Of a stretch of 64,000 nucleotides of DNA, positions 54,601 to 63,178 are shown piece by piece. The position numbers and the translations under genes are program-made. The notes under the pieces are model-generated. The model searched no databases, was not told the origin of the DNA, and was given only the letters and a program-made list of their open reading frames with translations. Source of the DNA: CAZICM01 sp964537685 (GTDB lineage: Bacteria > Myxococcota_A > Polyangia > Polyangiales > Polyangiaceae); contig CAZICM010000046.1 of the NCBI GenBank assembly GCA_964537685.1, positions 1-64,000 on the forward strand, in the 5' to 3' direction. Positions within the stretch are counted from its first letter, which is position 1. Every line of letters starts with the position of its first letter.

Positions 54601-55528
54601 TTCCCGCAGGCATGTCGGCGTCCTGCTCTTCCGTCATGGAAGGCAGAAGCGAGGGATGGCCTTCATCCCGGTTTGTCAGCCCCAAAAGGAGCGGTTTTGC
54701 GATGTCATAAAGCAGCGCGGCCATGGCCAGCTTCTGCAGAAGCAGTGAATCGCCGGTGATTTGCCGCGCCATCGTCAGGCTTAAAATCGCGGTGTTCACG
54801 GCTCTTCCGGCATCGTCGTGGTTTGCGTTGCGCGCGGCCGTTACACCGAGGAAAGCAGGGTTGCCTCCGTCCGAAAGATCGACAAGGCGCTGCGCAATGC
54901 GTTTGAAACCATGAGGCAGCCGCTGATTTCCTCCGTAGACCGATTCAAAGAATCGCCTCATCAGGACGATGGCTGATGCATAAGTTTGAACGATGGCATC
55001 TTCAGCATTCTCGTGCTGCTCGCCCGCGACTTCGTGGCGGCGCGCGGCATCGTTCACGGGCCGGAGGCGGATCCTCGGCGTGATGCGCTCGGGGACAACA
55101 GGCTCAGGACAGCGGTTGAAGTCGGCAACCAGCATCGCGAAGGTGCGAAGGTCCGAGGGAAATACATCTTTGGCGATCACCACCTCGGCGATGCCGCAGC
55201 GATCGAGCAATTGGCCGATGGCCAAGCATTCGTCATAAGCAGCTCGCTGCGCGCGCAAGAGCCGGCCGTTGACGTAGATGCCAGCGTGTCCAAAGTGAAC
55301 GGCCGCGCCCTGCCCTGTGATACGGGCGTGATCGCGCATGATTTGGGCCGTTTCATTGACTTGTGAATCGAATTCAGGCCCGGCCGAGGAAGATTCGCTC
55401 GTCGCCTTCCGGACCAGCGCACACAGCGTCCTGACCATCGGCTCCGCGACATCGACCGACCAGTCAGCATGCTTTGTCTCTCCGTCGGCAGCGGCATTCG
55501 CTCGTGCGGGCTCGGATGAATTGGTCAC
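51683..55528 (-). CDS. Multidomain regulator: degenerate HD-GYP, DUF4388, J-domain, TPR
   Basis: A 1281-residue cytoplasmic protein. Residues 170-440 resemble an HD-GYP domain, but the HD pair is lost: AALLYDIAKPLL (about 270-281) replaces the usual ALLHDIGK. A long Pro/Ser/Ala-rich linker leads to a DUF4388 domain (about 630-760; LSHLLVYMLDRRLTGTTIF). Another linker precedes a J-domain with intact HPD (KEVHPDRLPAEL, about 1044), then TPR-like repeats (LAGAEQLIRKAYSADPTQ, LIQTLDQIVSKEPRFERALL). The J-domain implies contact with an Hsp70. Its start overlaps the stop of the kinase gene by ATGA, so the two probably act together. The output is unknown. Confidence 0.82.
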   Translation of the reverse strand: MTNSSEPARANAAADGETKHADWSVDVAEPMVRTLCALVRKATSESSSAGPEFDSQVNETAQIMRDHARITGQGAAVHFGHAGIYVNGRLLRAQRAAYDECLAIGQLLDRCGIAEVVIAKDVFPSDLRTFAMLVADFNRCPEPVVPERITPRIRLRPVNDAARRHEVAGEQHENAEDAIVQTYASAIVLMRRFFESVYGGNQRLPHGFKRIAQRLVDLSDGGNPAFLGVTAARNANHDDAGRAVNTAILSLTMARQITGDSLLLQKLAMAALLYDIAKPLLLGLTNRDEGHPSLLPSMTEEQDADMPAGTAAMLTALGRLSDESITRSVIAFEAHWIKRQATLGPVYKGMRQAALLSRIVAMARAFNDLLTPGSGREPLTADNALAKLEQDTDSAADRTVLRLLVGALGIFPTGTLVELSTGEVALVVQTSSHPARYSLPRVRLVFDASGGAVDHLVEIDLAQPPAGQEPRRFIRRVVATSDDAFASTMRSLASGTPQANAAHRSSSGFSAPRNISTTPPRSVRSGAAERARNAPAAETPEHPAESGPATPPTVPASLRAAQLKGGKVNVRPPSPETPPATASSKSKPQRPSDDAVRSSGWSAKSYQEAAGQTDEEQPRERRRAPSKPEIQGPPTAEGTLSRTPLSHLLVYMLDRRLTGTTIFTTPEGLSHSIFFNEGIAAKVKTGILIAPLMEVISDLGLIEPDILRQTFTEALQARMLHGNYLIEKGFLDRETMFGVLNVQLVRKVLALFEMSSQTAYAYYDGLNLLSNYGGPELQSCEPLALLMAGIRVRSHDPIINITLEKLGQRPMTLHPDSDPRRFRFHRDETSVVDVLRSRKITLAELLDIGVAHERIVRLTVYALAITRHLDLGGSGKAPVGLGARESEDPKSARTNPASFPTDVSLLRDAPRTARTGASTARSDVRTPPPRTSPSPRAHTPPQRQAEPAPEPASSGSKTEPQGAAPPSSTGKSAPATEAASAQSRPAAPAVKPRTGPETPLENQLLSEKRAALNALAERIEKGDYFAVLGTTPDSTPTTISKAYLSLAKEVHPDRLPAELSSLRPLAARIFARVVEAHRTLSDPNRRAEYIRSLEPQQTTSGARSLEQVDVERAVEAALDFQKADILLKNNDLAGAEQLIRKAYSADPTQPEYAATLAWIEALKRPLPPAMPEGTISNQYDDLIQTLDQIVSKEPRFERALLYRGTLLKRSGRLDKAIADFKLITEINPKNVDAMREVRLHEMRTRGEGTSKTQPKMRAQSASGISAADPADGSLLNKLFKR

Positions 55529-58500
55529 ACGGTCTCCCCTCCGCCGCTGCGGTGCTGGCCCAGGCGCGCGGAAATCGCCTCGGCGGCCCGCGTGGCCGCG
55601 TCCCTAAGCGTCTGTGTGTTCCACCACCGGCGCTTGGTTGCACTTTGCACAGCGTGAAGCGATTCCATCGAACGCGCCCGCTGGCCGAGTAGATCTGCGG
55701 CGATCGAACGCGATTGTTCAATGGCTTCATCGGCGAACAACCCGTGTTTTTGAACCAGCCCAATCAGTACGGGTTCGGCGCGCGCAGCGTCCAGATTCCA
55801 TATCGCGGTCATGAATTCGCGCTTCTCATCGGGCGTAAGCTTGTGGAAGTGCCCTTCATGAAGGCGTTTGACCAATGGATCGACCGCCTCGCGCGCCTCA
55901 TGCCCGACGAGCGTGCGGAGCGCGGCAATTTTTTCCTCAGGCGCTCCTTTGGCGAGAATTTCAAGCAATTCTTCGCGCATGACGTCCGGCGTTGGAGCGA
56001 GACAAGCTCTCAATTCGCTTCGCACCATCGGATCAGGCGATCGGTGAAGCCGCTCGAGCACGGCGACAGATTCATTGCTGCCCAGCGATGACAAGACACG
56101 CAGAATGGGACGCATGACGGCAGCATCAAACGCCGAGATTCTCGTTGCAATTTGAGCGACAGCCGCATCATTTTCGGACAGCGTGCGGTTGATGTAGTTC
56201 AAGAGCGCGCTGCGTATTCCTTCATGGCCTGAGATGCCGATCACATCGAGCACCGCATCGAGATGCGATGCAGAGGAGATCTTGGGCAGGATGAGCTCGA
56301 GTCCGTGCGCGATAGCATCCAGATTCACCGGAGGTATTGAACCTCCCCGAATTTCCGGGGAACGCCGGCCCAGCCGTCCGGGCATTTGCGATTCATTGGG
56401 GTGCAATCCAAAGGTGAGTGCCTGGGATCCACGGCCACTCTGGCTGCTCTTGGCCTGGCTGTCCGACGCGGGAAGTTTGGATGGAAGGCCGGAGCTTTTC
56501 AGTGAAGGGCTGCTTATGCTTGGTTCCCCGCTGTCCACCGCAGAAGGCGAAAAGTTTCCCGAGGTGACCGGCCCGCCCAAGGCTTCCCACATCAGCAGTT
56601 TGAGGATCTCCGGCGGGAACACCCCTTCCACGAGCGCTGCAATCACACCTGGAGCTTCGTTTTTGGCGATGTTCTCGACCGTGGTTTGAATCGACTCCAG
56701 CGTGGAAAATAGCGGCGTAAAACGCCGAGCCTTAATGAAGTCCGTGAACGAGCCCCGCAGGGAGTTTGTGATGACGCCGATATTGCCATGGCGCCCGGTC
56801 TGAACCAGCGCGGATGCAAGGGCATCGATGTACCGCTCGCGCCATCGTTCAGGCAGCATCGTCAACTGAGCGCCCAGCGCTTTCTTTGCAACGGGATCGA
56901 GCGCAAACGCGCTTGCCGCATCCTTAGCGGCGATAAGTGCTGCGGCATCCGTTTCAATGGGCATTGCCGCTGCTTCCAAGTGATCGGACGGCGAGGTTCG
57001 CGTCGCCCGCGCGATGGACACGACATCATCGGCTTCTTGATAAAAAGTCTGTGTCCCGCCCGCATCGCCCGTGGCGAATTCATCCAGGATGTCGCAGCTC
57101 ACATGCTCGAGCCGCGTTTCCCACAGCACCGAGGCCATATCGTCCTCGGGAGACAGATCGACCTCGGGATCGATTAAAAACAGCGAGCACAAATCGCGGA
57201 GCTCTTCTTCCACAATGCCCGGAAGAAACTGCATTCCACGCACCCCCGCGGAAAAGAGATTGTAGGGAACAATGTCGAGGGGCGGTTCGGGCTCCCACAC
57301 CAATTGTTCGCGGTGCACAAAGCCGTAGGGGCGCACTCTCCACCACACTTGAGACGGCGTTTCACGCACCGCTTGAAGGATCTCGCCAAACATTTCTCCA
57401 AGCGCTTTGTCAGTCGCTGGATGACCCGCGCCCCGGAGCTTCGCGATGGTGAGCAATTCACGAAGGTGCTTAAAAATCCGAATGAGCTTGAGCACGACCG
57501 GATCGTCCGGCGATGCGACAGGCGGCAGCGAAGGACTCTCTTCGGGACTGGCCTGGGATGCTGAGGTCTCATCGCCAGCCCGCCGCATGCTGCTCGAAGG
57601 GTGTTTGGAAATAGCTCCCGACCGGATGCCCTCGAGCACGCGCAGCACTTCCGCCCGCATGGCCGCCGCGGATTGGAAACGATTGCGGGGCGCCCACGAG
57701 AGCGCTTTGTCCACAAGCCGAATCACTTCAATCGGCAAGTGGGGTGCGATTCGCGCAAGTGAGGGCGCGGGCTGCGTGGCCGCCAAAATAAAAGATTCCC
57801 CATCCGAGCGCGCCTGATGCAAACGCTGGCCGCTGAGCAAGGCATACAGCGTCGCACCCACCGAAAAGATATCCGCGCGCCCATCGACTTCCTCGGACAC
57901 GCCCCGAGCCTGTTCGGGGGCCATAAACGATGGTGTGCCCAGCGCCGTGCCCGCCCTCGTAATTTCTCCGGGCGCGCCCCTCATGCGCGCGACACCGAAA
58001 TCGAGCAATTTCACCGTGCCGTCGGCTGTAATGAAAATATTCGCGGGCTTTAAATCGCGATGAACGATGCTGTTGGCATGAAATACTTCCAGCGTGGCCA
58101 GGACTTCGGCTGCGATCCAGAGCGCTTCATCGACAGGCACGCGGCGCTGTTTTCGGCGCCACAACTGCTGAGCCGTCTCTCCTTCGAGCAGCTCCATCAC
58201 CAAAAACGGCTCTTCTTGTTCCGTTATGTCATCGTCCAGAATGGCCACGCGGCCCGGGTGGTCAATGCGGTTGGCGACATAGCCTTCGCGCAAAAATCGC
58301 TCCCGGATATTCTGGTCGCGCGCAAATTCGGTGTGCATCACCTTCAGCGCCGCGCGTGAGCCATTTCGGTGCGTTGCGGCAAAGACCGAAGCCATTCCGC
58401 CGACGCCCAGGAGTGCATCCAGTTTCCACTTCTTATTGATGACAGTGCCCACCCGAGCGCGCGCAAGAGCTTTTTCATCGCGCAGCTCCTCGGCGCGTTC

Positions 58501-58551
58501 TTTTTCGGGTGCGCCGGGGTTGTCCGGAAGGGTGGACCGGGAACTCGTCAT
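55525..58551 (-). CDS. Ser/Thr protein kinase with long HEAT-like C-terminus
   Basis: A 1008-residue kinase of the myxobacterial Hanks type. The glycine loop LGVGGMASVF (48-57), Lys70 (AALKVM), HRDLKPAN (catalytic Asp166), DFG (184-186) and PSFMAPEQARG (activation segment end) are all intact, so it should be active. No transmembrane helix is seen, so it is cytoplasmic. About 700 C-terminal residues are helical and include HEAT-like units (RPILRVLSSLGSNESVAVLE, IAALRTLVGHEAREAVDPLV). The gene overlaps the next, a DUF4388/J-domain regulator, which is a likely substrate or partner. Confidence 0.9.
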   Translation of the reverse strand: MTSSRSTLPDNPGAPEKERAEELRDEKALARARVGTVINKKWKLDALLGVGGMASVFAATHRNGSRAALKVMHTEFARDQNIRERFLREGYVANRIDHPGRVAILDDDITEQEEPFLVMELLEGETAQQLWRRKQRRVPVDEALWIAAEVLATLEVFHANSIVHRDLKPANIFITADGTVKLLDFGVARMRGAPGEITRAGTALGTPSFMAPEQARGVSEEVDGRADIFSVGATLYALLSGQRLHQARSDGESFILAATQPAPSLARIAPHLPIEVIRLVDKALSWAPRNRFQSAAAMRAEVLRVLEGIRSGAISKHPSSSMRRAGDETSASQASPEESPSLPPVASPDDPVVLKLIRIFKHLRELLTIAKLRGAGHPATDKALGEMFGEILQAVRETPSQVWWRVRPYGFVHREQLVWEPEPPLDIVPYNLFSAGVRGMQFLPGIVEEELRDLCSLFLIDPEVDLSPEDDMASVLWETRLEHVSCDILDEFATGDAGGTQTFYQEADDVVSIARATRTSPSDHLEAAAMPIETDAAALIAAKDAASAFALDPVAKKALGAQLTMLPERWRERYIDALASALVQTGRHGNIGVITNSLRGSFTDFIKARRFTPLFSTLESIQTTVENIAKNEAPGVIAALVEGVFPPEILKLLMWEALGGPVTSGNFSPSAVDSGEPSISSPSLKSSGLPSKLPASDSQAKSSQSGRGSQALTFGLHPNESQMPGRLGRRSPEIRGGSIPPVNLDAIAHGLELILPKISSASHLDAVLDVIGISGHEGIRSALLNYINRTLSENDAAVAQIATRISAFDAAVMRPILRVLSSLGSNESVAVLERLHRSPDPMVRSELRACLAPTPDVMREELLEILAKGAPEEKIAALRTLVGHEAREAVDPLVKRLHEGHFHKLTPDEKREFMTAIWNLDAARAEPVLIGLVQKHGLFADEAIEQSRSIAADLLGQRARSMESLHAVQSATKRRWWNTQTLRDAATRAAEAISARLGQHRSGGGETV

Positions 58552-58597
58552 TGGTGCGTTAAGGGTTCGGACTATATCATCAACGGGTCTTGTTTGA

Positions 58598-58645
58598 GGG
58601 TGGGGACTTTCGAATTCGCCGCGTGAAAACAGGCGTCCCCCGCCC
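58598..58645 (-). terminator. Candidate stem-loop after MopE/propeller gene
   Basis: GGGTGGGGAC (58598-58607) can pair with GTCCCCCGCCC (58635-58645), with one bulge and a 27-base loop. It lies about 40 bases past the stop of the lipoprotein gene and before the kinase gene on the same strand. There is no T-run, so this is weak. Confidence 0.3.
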
Positions 58646-58684
58646 TAGCCATGCATTGCCTGCGAAGGTGTTGAGACACGCTCC

Positions 58685-61159
58685 TTACTGGAAGAAGTTT
58701 GAATAGATGTCGGCATTTACGCCGGTAATTCCCGCTGCTGTCCGGTTATCGATCCACACCACAAGCCCGCGGGTTCCTGCCGAATTGGTTGCTGTAAAAG
58801 GCGAGCGAGAATCGGCGGCGCCTGGATTTGAAGGCGCTCCTGGCATTCCGATATCCATTCGCAAATCCTTGGGCTGGAATGTGCTGCCCTTATCAAAGGA
58901 ATGGTTTCCGTAAATATCCCGCTCCCCATTGCGGGCATCTTCCCAAGCCACAAACACCAGATCGCCCGCACCAAACGCAATGCTCGGCTTGGTGGCCGCA
59001 CTGCCGAGCGCATCGCCCAAATCCGCCCGGCTCGTCGTAGGCATCCACGTCAATCCAGCATCGTCTGAATGATTCACACGGACATCGGCCGGTCCGCTCC
59101 GCGTATCCTCAAACGCCACAACAACCCGGCCTCCCCGCGCCGCGATGGCTGGATTTGCCGCATCTGCAAACGTTGAGTCCGGATTCACAATCACTCCATC
59201 CGCCGCGAAAGCTCCCCCGGAATTCGTGCTTCGGTTGACCCGGATCACTTTTTTGGCCGCCCGCAAATCGGTCCACGCCACATAGACATTCGGCCCGCCT
59301 GGATCGGCCGCGATTGCAATATCCTCGGAAGGATTGCCCGCCGACAGTGCCATATTGGCCGATAAAGAATTCGTCATTGCATTATAAGTGGCCAAATATA
59401 CTTCCGATTTACCTGCCCGCTGATCGCGCCATGCAATGAAAGCCCTTCCATTTCCGTCGGTTGCCAAAGCGGGCAATTCGGCCAATCCAGGCACGGAATT
59501 GACAAGCAAATCGCTTGCATTCCACGTCACTCCATTATCCAGAGAGCGCTGCAAATAAATATTGGTTTGGGTATTGGCTCCTGTTCCGCTCAAGCTCTGC
59601 CACACCACAACCAGGGTATCCTGCGCCCCGCTCTGAGCGACGACACCCCGCACCAAGAACGCATCGGCCCCTGTATTATCCTTGTCCACCCGCACCTTTG
59701 CGCCATACGCATTAAAAGGCGAAGGCGCCCTGGCAACATACACATCGCGGTGAGCCGCCACGGGAAATTCCTCGAACAGCACATAAGCCGCGAGCGGAGA
59801 AAGCATGGCCCAGGGCTCCACCTGATTCTGGCCGCCCAGCGCCACCGCCGTATCCACGCCCAGCCAGCTCGTGCCCGCGTTGGTCGATACGGTCGCGTAA
59901 ATATCGGCGTTTCCATTGCGCCGATCGAGATAAGCGGCTACAATTGTATCATTATTTGATGCAATACTAAGCTGAGTGCTTGTTGCCGCCGCGATTCCAG
60001 AACCCGTATCCAGCCGCAAATCCGAAGCGCCTGCCGCAGGACAGCCCTCATCGCTGACGCCCGAGCAATTATTATCTTTATTATCGCAATATTCGACGCT
60101 TGGGCCGATTTCGCCCGTGCACACGAGCGCGCCGGCCTGGCAATCCAAAACGCCGAAGGTGCATTCGCCCACGTCGGTCATTCCACAGCTCATCCCGACG
60201 CTGGGAAGCATTCCATCGTCAACTAGGCCATTACAATCGTTATCGGCACCATCACAGACTTCTGCGCCTGCCACCGCGGGCATACAAGCGTATTCGCATC
60301 CATTCGCGGCATTGCCATCGATATCGTAATAACCGGCGAGACAAGGCCCAAACTCGCACACACTCGTATTGCAAATACCCATCGAATTGGGATACAAATT
60401 GGAACAATTGTTCCCGCAAGTGCCGCAATTCTGGGGATCGGTCATCAGATTGAAAATCTCGTCGACCTGCGCATTGCAATTGTTATCGACATAATCGCAG
60501 ACTTCGACGCCGCCGTTGGTTTGCGTGCAGGCATATTCACAGCCGTCCGCATCGCTTTGATTGACATCATTGTAACCGACGAGGCAATTGCCCATCGCGC
60601 ATTGGCCGCCTATGCATTGAGCCGTGGCATTGCTGTAAACGCACACATTGTTGCAAGTACCGCAATTGACGGGATCGGTATTTTTATCGGTCAGCTCATC
60701 GATAAACCCATTGCAGTCGTTATCGATCCCATCGCAGATTTCGATACCCGAAGCGGACACCGTGCATTTGTATTCGCAGCCATCGCCGACCGCGCCATTT
60801 AAATCGATAAAGCCGGCCGCGCAGGTATCCACCAAACAAAATCCGCCCTCACATTTAGGAAATGCATTGGGCAAATTGCACACTTCACCGCAGGCTCCGC
60901 AATTCTTAGGGTCGCTTAAAATATCGCCGCACCCACCGCCGTCCACCACCAGAATATCGCCGCCCGTGCCGTTTCCTCCCTGGCCATTGCCGCCCGTGCC
61001 ATTTCCACCCGAACCGGCCGTGCCAGCGTCCGGCCCATTGCATTCAAAACAATAGGCTTCGGTCGTGCATCCGCTGCCCGAGAACATCGCCATCGCGCCG
61101 ATGCCCAGCGCGGGCGCCATTAGGCCCGCCATCCCTACATATTTCATCGGATTGCTCAT
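58685..61159 (-). CDS. Cys-rich MopE-repeat lipoprotein with sialidase-like propeller
   Basis: About 824 residues. ATG 61159 is chosen because GGAGG lies 7 bases upstream and it makes an ATGA overlap with the preceding gene. A lipobox-like GSGC follows a short signal, then a Gly/Asn-rich linker. Residues 75-380 are Cys-rich modules (DPKNCGACGEVC type) alternating with four acidic CDGxDNDCNGxxDE motifs that probably bind Ca2+ or Cu. The second half is a sialidase/BNR-like propeller (IVAAYLDRRNGNADIYATVS, VFVAWEDARNGERDIYGN). It is likely surface-exposed and perhaps adhesive. Active-site residues of true sialidases were not identified. Confidence 0.83.
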   Translation of the reverse strand: MSNPMKYVGMAGLMAPALGIGAMAMFSGSGCTTEAYCFECNGPDAGTAGSGGNGTGGNGQGGNGTGGDILVVDGGGCGDILSDPKNCGACGEVCNLPNAFPKCEGGFCLVDTCAAGFIDLNGAVGDGCEYKCTVSASGIEICDGIDNDCNGFIDELTDKNTDPVNCGTCNNVCVYSNATAQCIGGQCAMGNCLVGYNDVNQSDADGCEYACTQTNGGVEVCDYVDNNCNAQVDEIFNLMTDPQNCGTCGNNCSNLYPNSMGICNTSVCEFGPCLAGYYDIDGNAANGCEYACMPAVAGAEVCDGADNDCNGLVDDGMLPSVGMSCGMTDVGECTFGVLDCQAGALVCTGEIGPSVEYCDNKDNNCSGVSDEGCPAAGASDLRLDTGSGIAAATSTQLSIASNNDTIVAAYLDRRNGNADIYATVSTNAGTSWLGVDTAVALGGQNQVEPWAMLSPLAAYVLFEEFPVAAHRDVYVARAPSPFNAYGAKVRVDKDNTGADAFLVRGVVAQSGAQDTLVVVWQSLSGTGANTQTNIYLQRSLDNGVTWNASDLLVNSVPGLAELPALATDGNGRAFIAWRDQRAGKSEVYLATYNAMTNSLSANMALSAGNPSEDIAIAADPGGPNVYVAWTDLRAAKKVIRVNRSTNSGGAFAADGVIVNPDSTFADAANPAIAARGGRVVVAFEDTRSGPADVRVNHSDDAGLTWMPTTSRADLGDALGSAATKPSIAFGAGDLVFVAWEDARNGERDIYGNHSFDKGSTFQPKDLRMDIGMPGAPSNPGAADSRSPFTATNSAGTRGLVVWIDNRTAAGITGVNADIYSNFFQ
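60047..60736 (-). repeat. Four CDGxDNDCNG-type coding repeats
   Basis: Four MopE-like motifs read CDGIDNDCNGFIDE, CDYVDNNCNAQVDE, CDGADNDCNGLVDD and CDNKDNNCSGVSDE. Between them lie NCGxCxxxC modules. Spacing is irregular, unlike the regular repeats in the neighbouring protein, so they have diverged for longer. Confidence 0.85.
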
Positions 61160-63105
61160 TGCGCGCCTCCGGCTTGCTTCTGCGCGGGCCTGCGCCGCCC
61201 TTGCCGAAGCCTTCTGCCTATCCATGCCGAAAGCCCAGCCAACAAGGGCAATACGCCCGCGCCGCCGCCTTCGCCCTCGCCCGAGGCATTGCAGGAAAGC
61301 CCTCCCCCTCCCGTCGACAAGCCCCACTTCTGATTATCCCCAGATGACCCGCCCTGATTGCCGCCGCTCGCCGTTCCACTCGAGGAGCTGCCCGACGCCC
61401 CGCCCTGATTTCCTCCGCCTTGATTGCCGCCCCCGGCCGAGCCGCTCGACGAAGCGCCTCCCGCTCCGCCCGCGCCGTCCTTCACGCAAATGCCTTGAAC
61501 GCACGTCTCTCCCGCGGAACACATCACATTGTCGCAGCTTACCGGAATGCAATAACCCATCGAGCAAACCTGCCCGCCCGGACAATCAAATTCGCCCGAA
61601 CCACAAGGCGATGCACATGTGCCGCTGATGCATTTCGAGCCATCGGGACAAGGCGCGAGATTATCGTTTTCACCATTACAATCGTTATCCAAGCCATCAC
61701 AGAGCTCCTCGCTTGGACCGAGCGCCCCAACACAGACAATTTGTCCTCCAATACAATGCTCTACACCCGGATCGCATTGACCCACATCCGTGCCGCAGGC
61801 ATTTCCCCCGCCTGGATCGCCGTCGTCGATTGCGCCGCTGCAATTGTCATCCACACCGTTACACACTTCAGGCGTGGGACCTTTTCCGCCAATACATTCA
61901 ATGGTGCCAGCAATACAAGTGAGCACACCCGGATCGCAGGCGCCCACATCGCTTCCACAAGGCCCGCCCGCGTCGATCGTGCTTTCGTCGGTTGTTCCAT
62001 CACAATCATCGTCCAGGCTATTGCACAATTCGAGCGTAGGCCCTTTGCCTCCCACGCACACCAGAGAGCCTCCAATGCATTGATTGGTGCCATAGGCGCA
62101 TTCGCCCACATCCGTGCCGCAGGCCGTTCCTGAATCGATCGTATTGTTATCTGTCAATCCATCGCAATTGTTATCGAGATTATCGCAGACTTCCGGCGAA
62201 GGCCCGACGGCGCCGATACACACCAGCACCGAATTCTGGCAGATGAGCGTTCCATACGAACACTCGCCCGCATCGGTCGCTCCGCAATTGCCCCCGGAAT
62301 CGATCGTATTGTTATCGATCAATCCATCGCAATTGTTATCCAATCCATCGCAAATCTCCGCCGTCGGCGTGCACGGGGCGAGCAGCCCCGTCACCTTTAA
62401 AAACATATCCTCGAAATCGTTATCGCCGCCCCTCCACAGATCCTCGAATCCAAAATAAAACGTGAGAGGATCTACTTTTGAAGAGTACAGCAAATAATGA
62501 ACATAATTGCCGTCGCCATTTTTGGCCTGCTCCGTGTAATAGAGATAGCCAACATTGCCGATAGACCCGCAATTGTTAGGATTGGGCTGCTGCTCGGGCG
62601 TAATCAAAAAGAAACCAATAAATCCGCCTTTATAATGCCCCTGATTGAATTCCATTTGAAAATCCACAGTGCGCGTCGATGTAGGCTCGTCCGCGCAGGG
62701 CGTAATCACATACAGATTGGCCGGATCGTCGATATTGTACCAGCCAAAGGAGTTTTCATATCCCGCGCCTTCAATTAAATCAGTAACAGTGACAATCCCA
62801 TAGACATTGTTCTTCTTTGGAATGGCAAAAATCTCGGGACTCGTTGTGGCGCTGAAGATCGCATTGAGAGGATTATTGGTGGAAGTTGCGGGAAGGCCCT
62901 CGCCGATATTGAGGCCCACTTGAATACAGCCATTTGGCATGCCGCTGCCCGGGCAGTTCGCCACTTGAATGGGTACGACAAGGCCATCGGTCTGTTCGAC
63001 GACGGCATTTGCGGTGCTTTGAATCAGGCCGGCCGCGATAAGGACCGATAAAAAAGCGAGGGAGGCTTTTAGAGGACTGCGTTTGGTGAATAGGCGGGTG
63101 CGCAT
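61156..63105 (-). CDS. DUF4114/MopE-repeat protein with MYXO-CTERM-like anchor
   Basis: A 649-residue secreted protein. The signal peptide ends near STANA. Residues 90-240 resemble DUF4114, ending FYFGFEDLWRGGDNDFEDM, an acidic calcium-type block. Five CDGLDNDCDG-type motifs in a regular array of about 54-residue units follow, then Cys pairs (CPGGQVCSMGYC) and a Gly/Ser-rich spacer. The C-terminus has LSCNASGEGEGGG, a hydrophobic stretch (AGVLPLLAGLSAWIG) and RRLRQGRRRP, which fits MYXO-CTERM sorting. The start of the next gene overlaps its stop (ATGA). The ligand (Ca2+ or Cu) is inferred from MopE. Confidence 0.85.
   Translation of the reverse strand: MRTRLFTKRSPLKASLAFLSVLIAAGLIQSTANAVVEQTDGLVVPIQVANCPGSGMPNGCIQVGLNIGEGLPATSTNNPLNAIFSATTSPEIFAIPKKNNVYGIVTVTDLIEGAGYENSFGWYNIDDPANLYVITPCADEPTSTRTVDFQMEFNQGHYKGGFIGFFLITPEQQPNPNNCGSIGNVGYLYYTEQAKNGDGNYVHYLLYSSKVDPLTFYFGFEDLWRGGDNDFEDMFLKVTGLLAPCTPTAEICDGLDNNCDGLIDNNTIDSGGNCGATDAGECSYGTLICQNSVLVCIGAVGPSPEVCDNLDNNCDGLTDNNTIDSGTACGTDVGECAYGTNQCIGGSLVCVGGKGPTLELCNSLDDDCDGTTDESTIDAGGPCGSDVGACDPGVLTCIAGTIECIGGKGPTPEVCNGVDDNCSGAIDDGDPGGGNACGTDVGQCDPGVEHCIGGQIVCVGALGPSEELCDGLDNDCNGENDNLAPCPDGSKCISGTCASPCGSGEFDCPGGQVCSMGYCIPVSCDNVMCSAGETCVQGICVKDGAGGAGGASSSGSAGGGNQGGGNQGGASGSSSSGTASGGNQGGSSGDNQKWGLSTGGGGLSCNASGEGEGGGAGVLPLLAGLSAWIGRRLRQGRRRPAQKQAGGAQ
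61660..62352 (-). repeat. Regular MopE-like repeat array, about 163-bp period
   Basis: Five acidic Cys motifs begin at regular intervals; first and last start 651 bases apart, an average of 54 residues per unit. Units share NNTIDSG, CGTDVGEC and CVGGKGPTxE blocks. The regularity suggests tandem duplication followed by divergence. Confidence 0.88.
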
Positions 63106-63110
63106 CTTGA

Positions 63111-63152
63111 TTTGGCAATATCGTTTTTCTCAAAGAAAAACAATAGGCCAAA
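63111..63152 (-). promoter_or_regulatory. Two-part stem-loop just before DUF4114 gene start
   Basis: An outer pair TTTGGC/GCCAAA (63111-63116 with 63147-63152) encloses a perfect 8-bp stem GTTTTTCT-caa-AGAAAAAC (63123-63141). It begins 6 bases upstream of the ATG at 63105, so it covers the place where a ribosome would bind, and lies 27 bases after the PhoD-like stop. It may be a terminator for the upstream gene, a translational control element, or both. Confidence 0.5.
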
Positions 63153-63178
63153 CGCCGCGCTGGAAGCTCAATCGGAGG

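Noticed and set aside
61160..61327. N-terminal extension of the MopE/propeller lipoprotein
   Set aside because: It would be antisense-like Arg-rich sequence within the end of the upstream gene; ATG 61159 has a good Shine-Dalgarno and an ATGA overlap.
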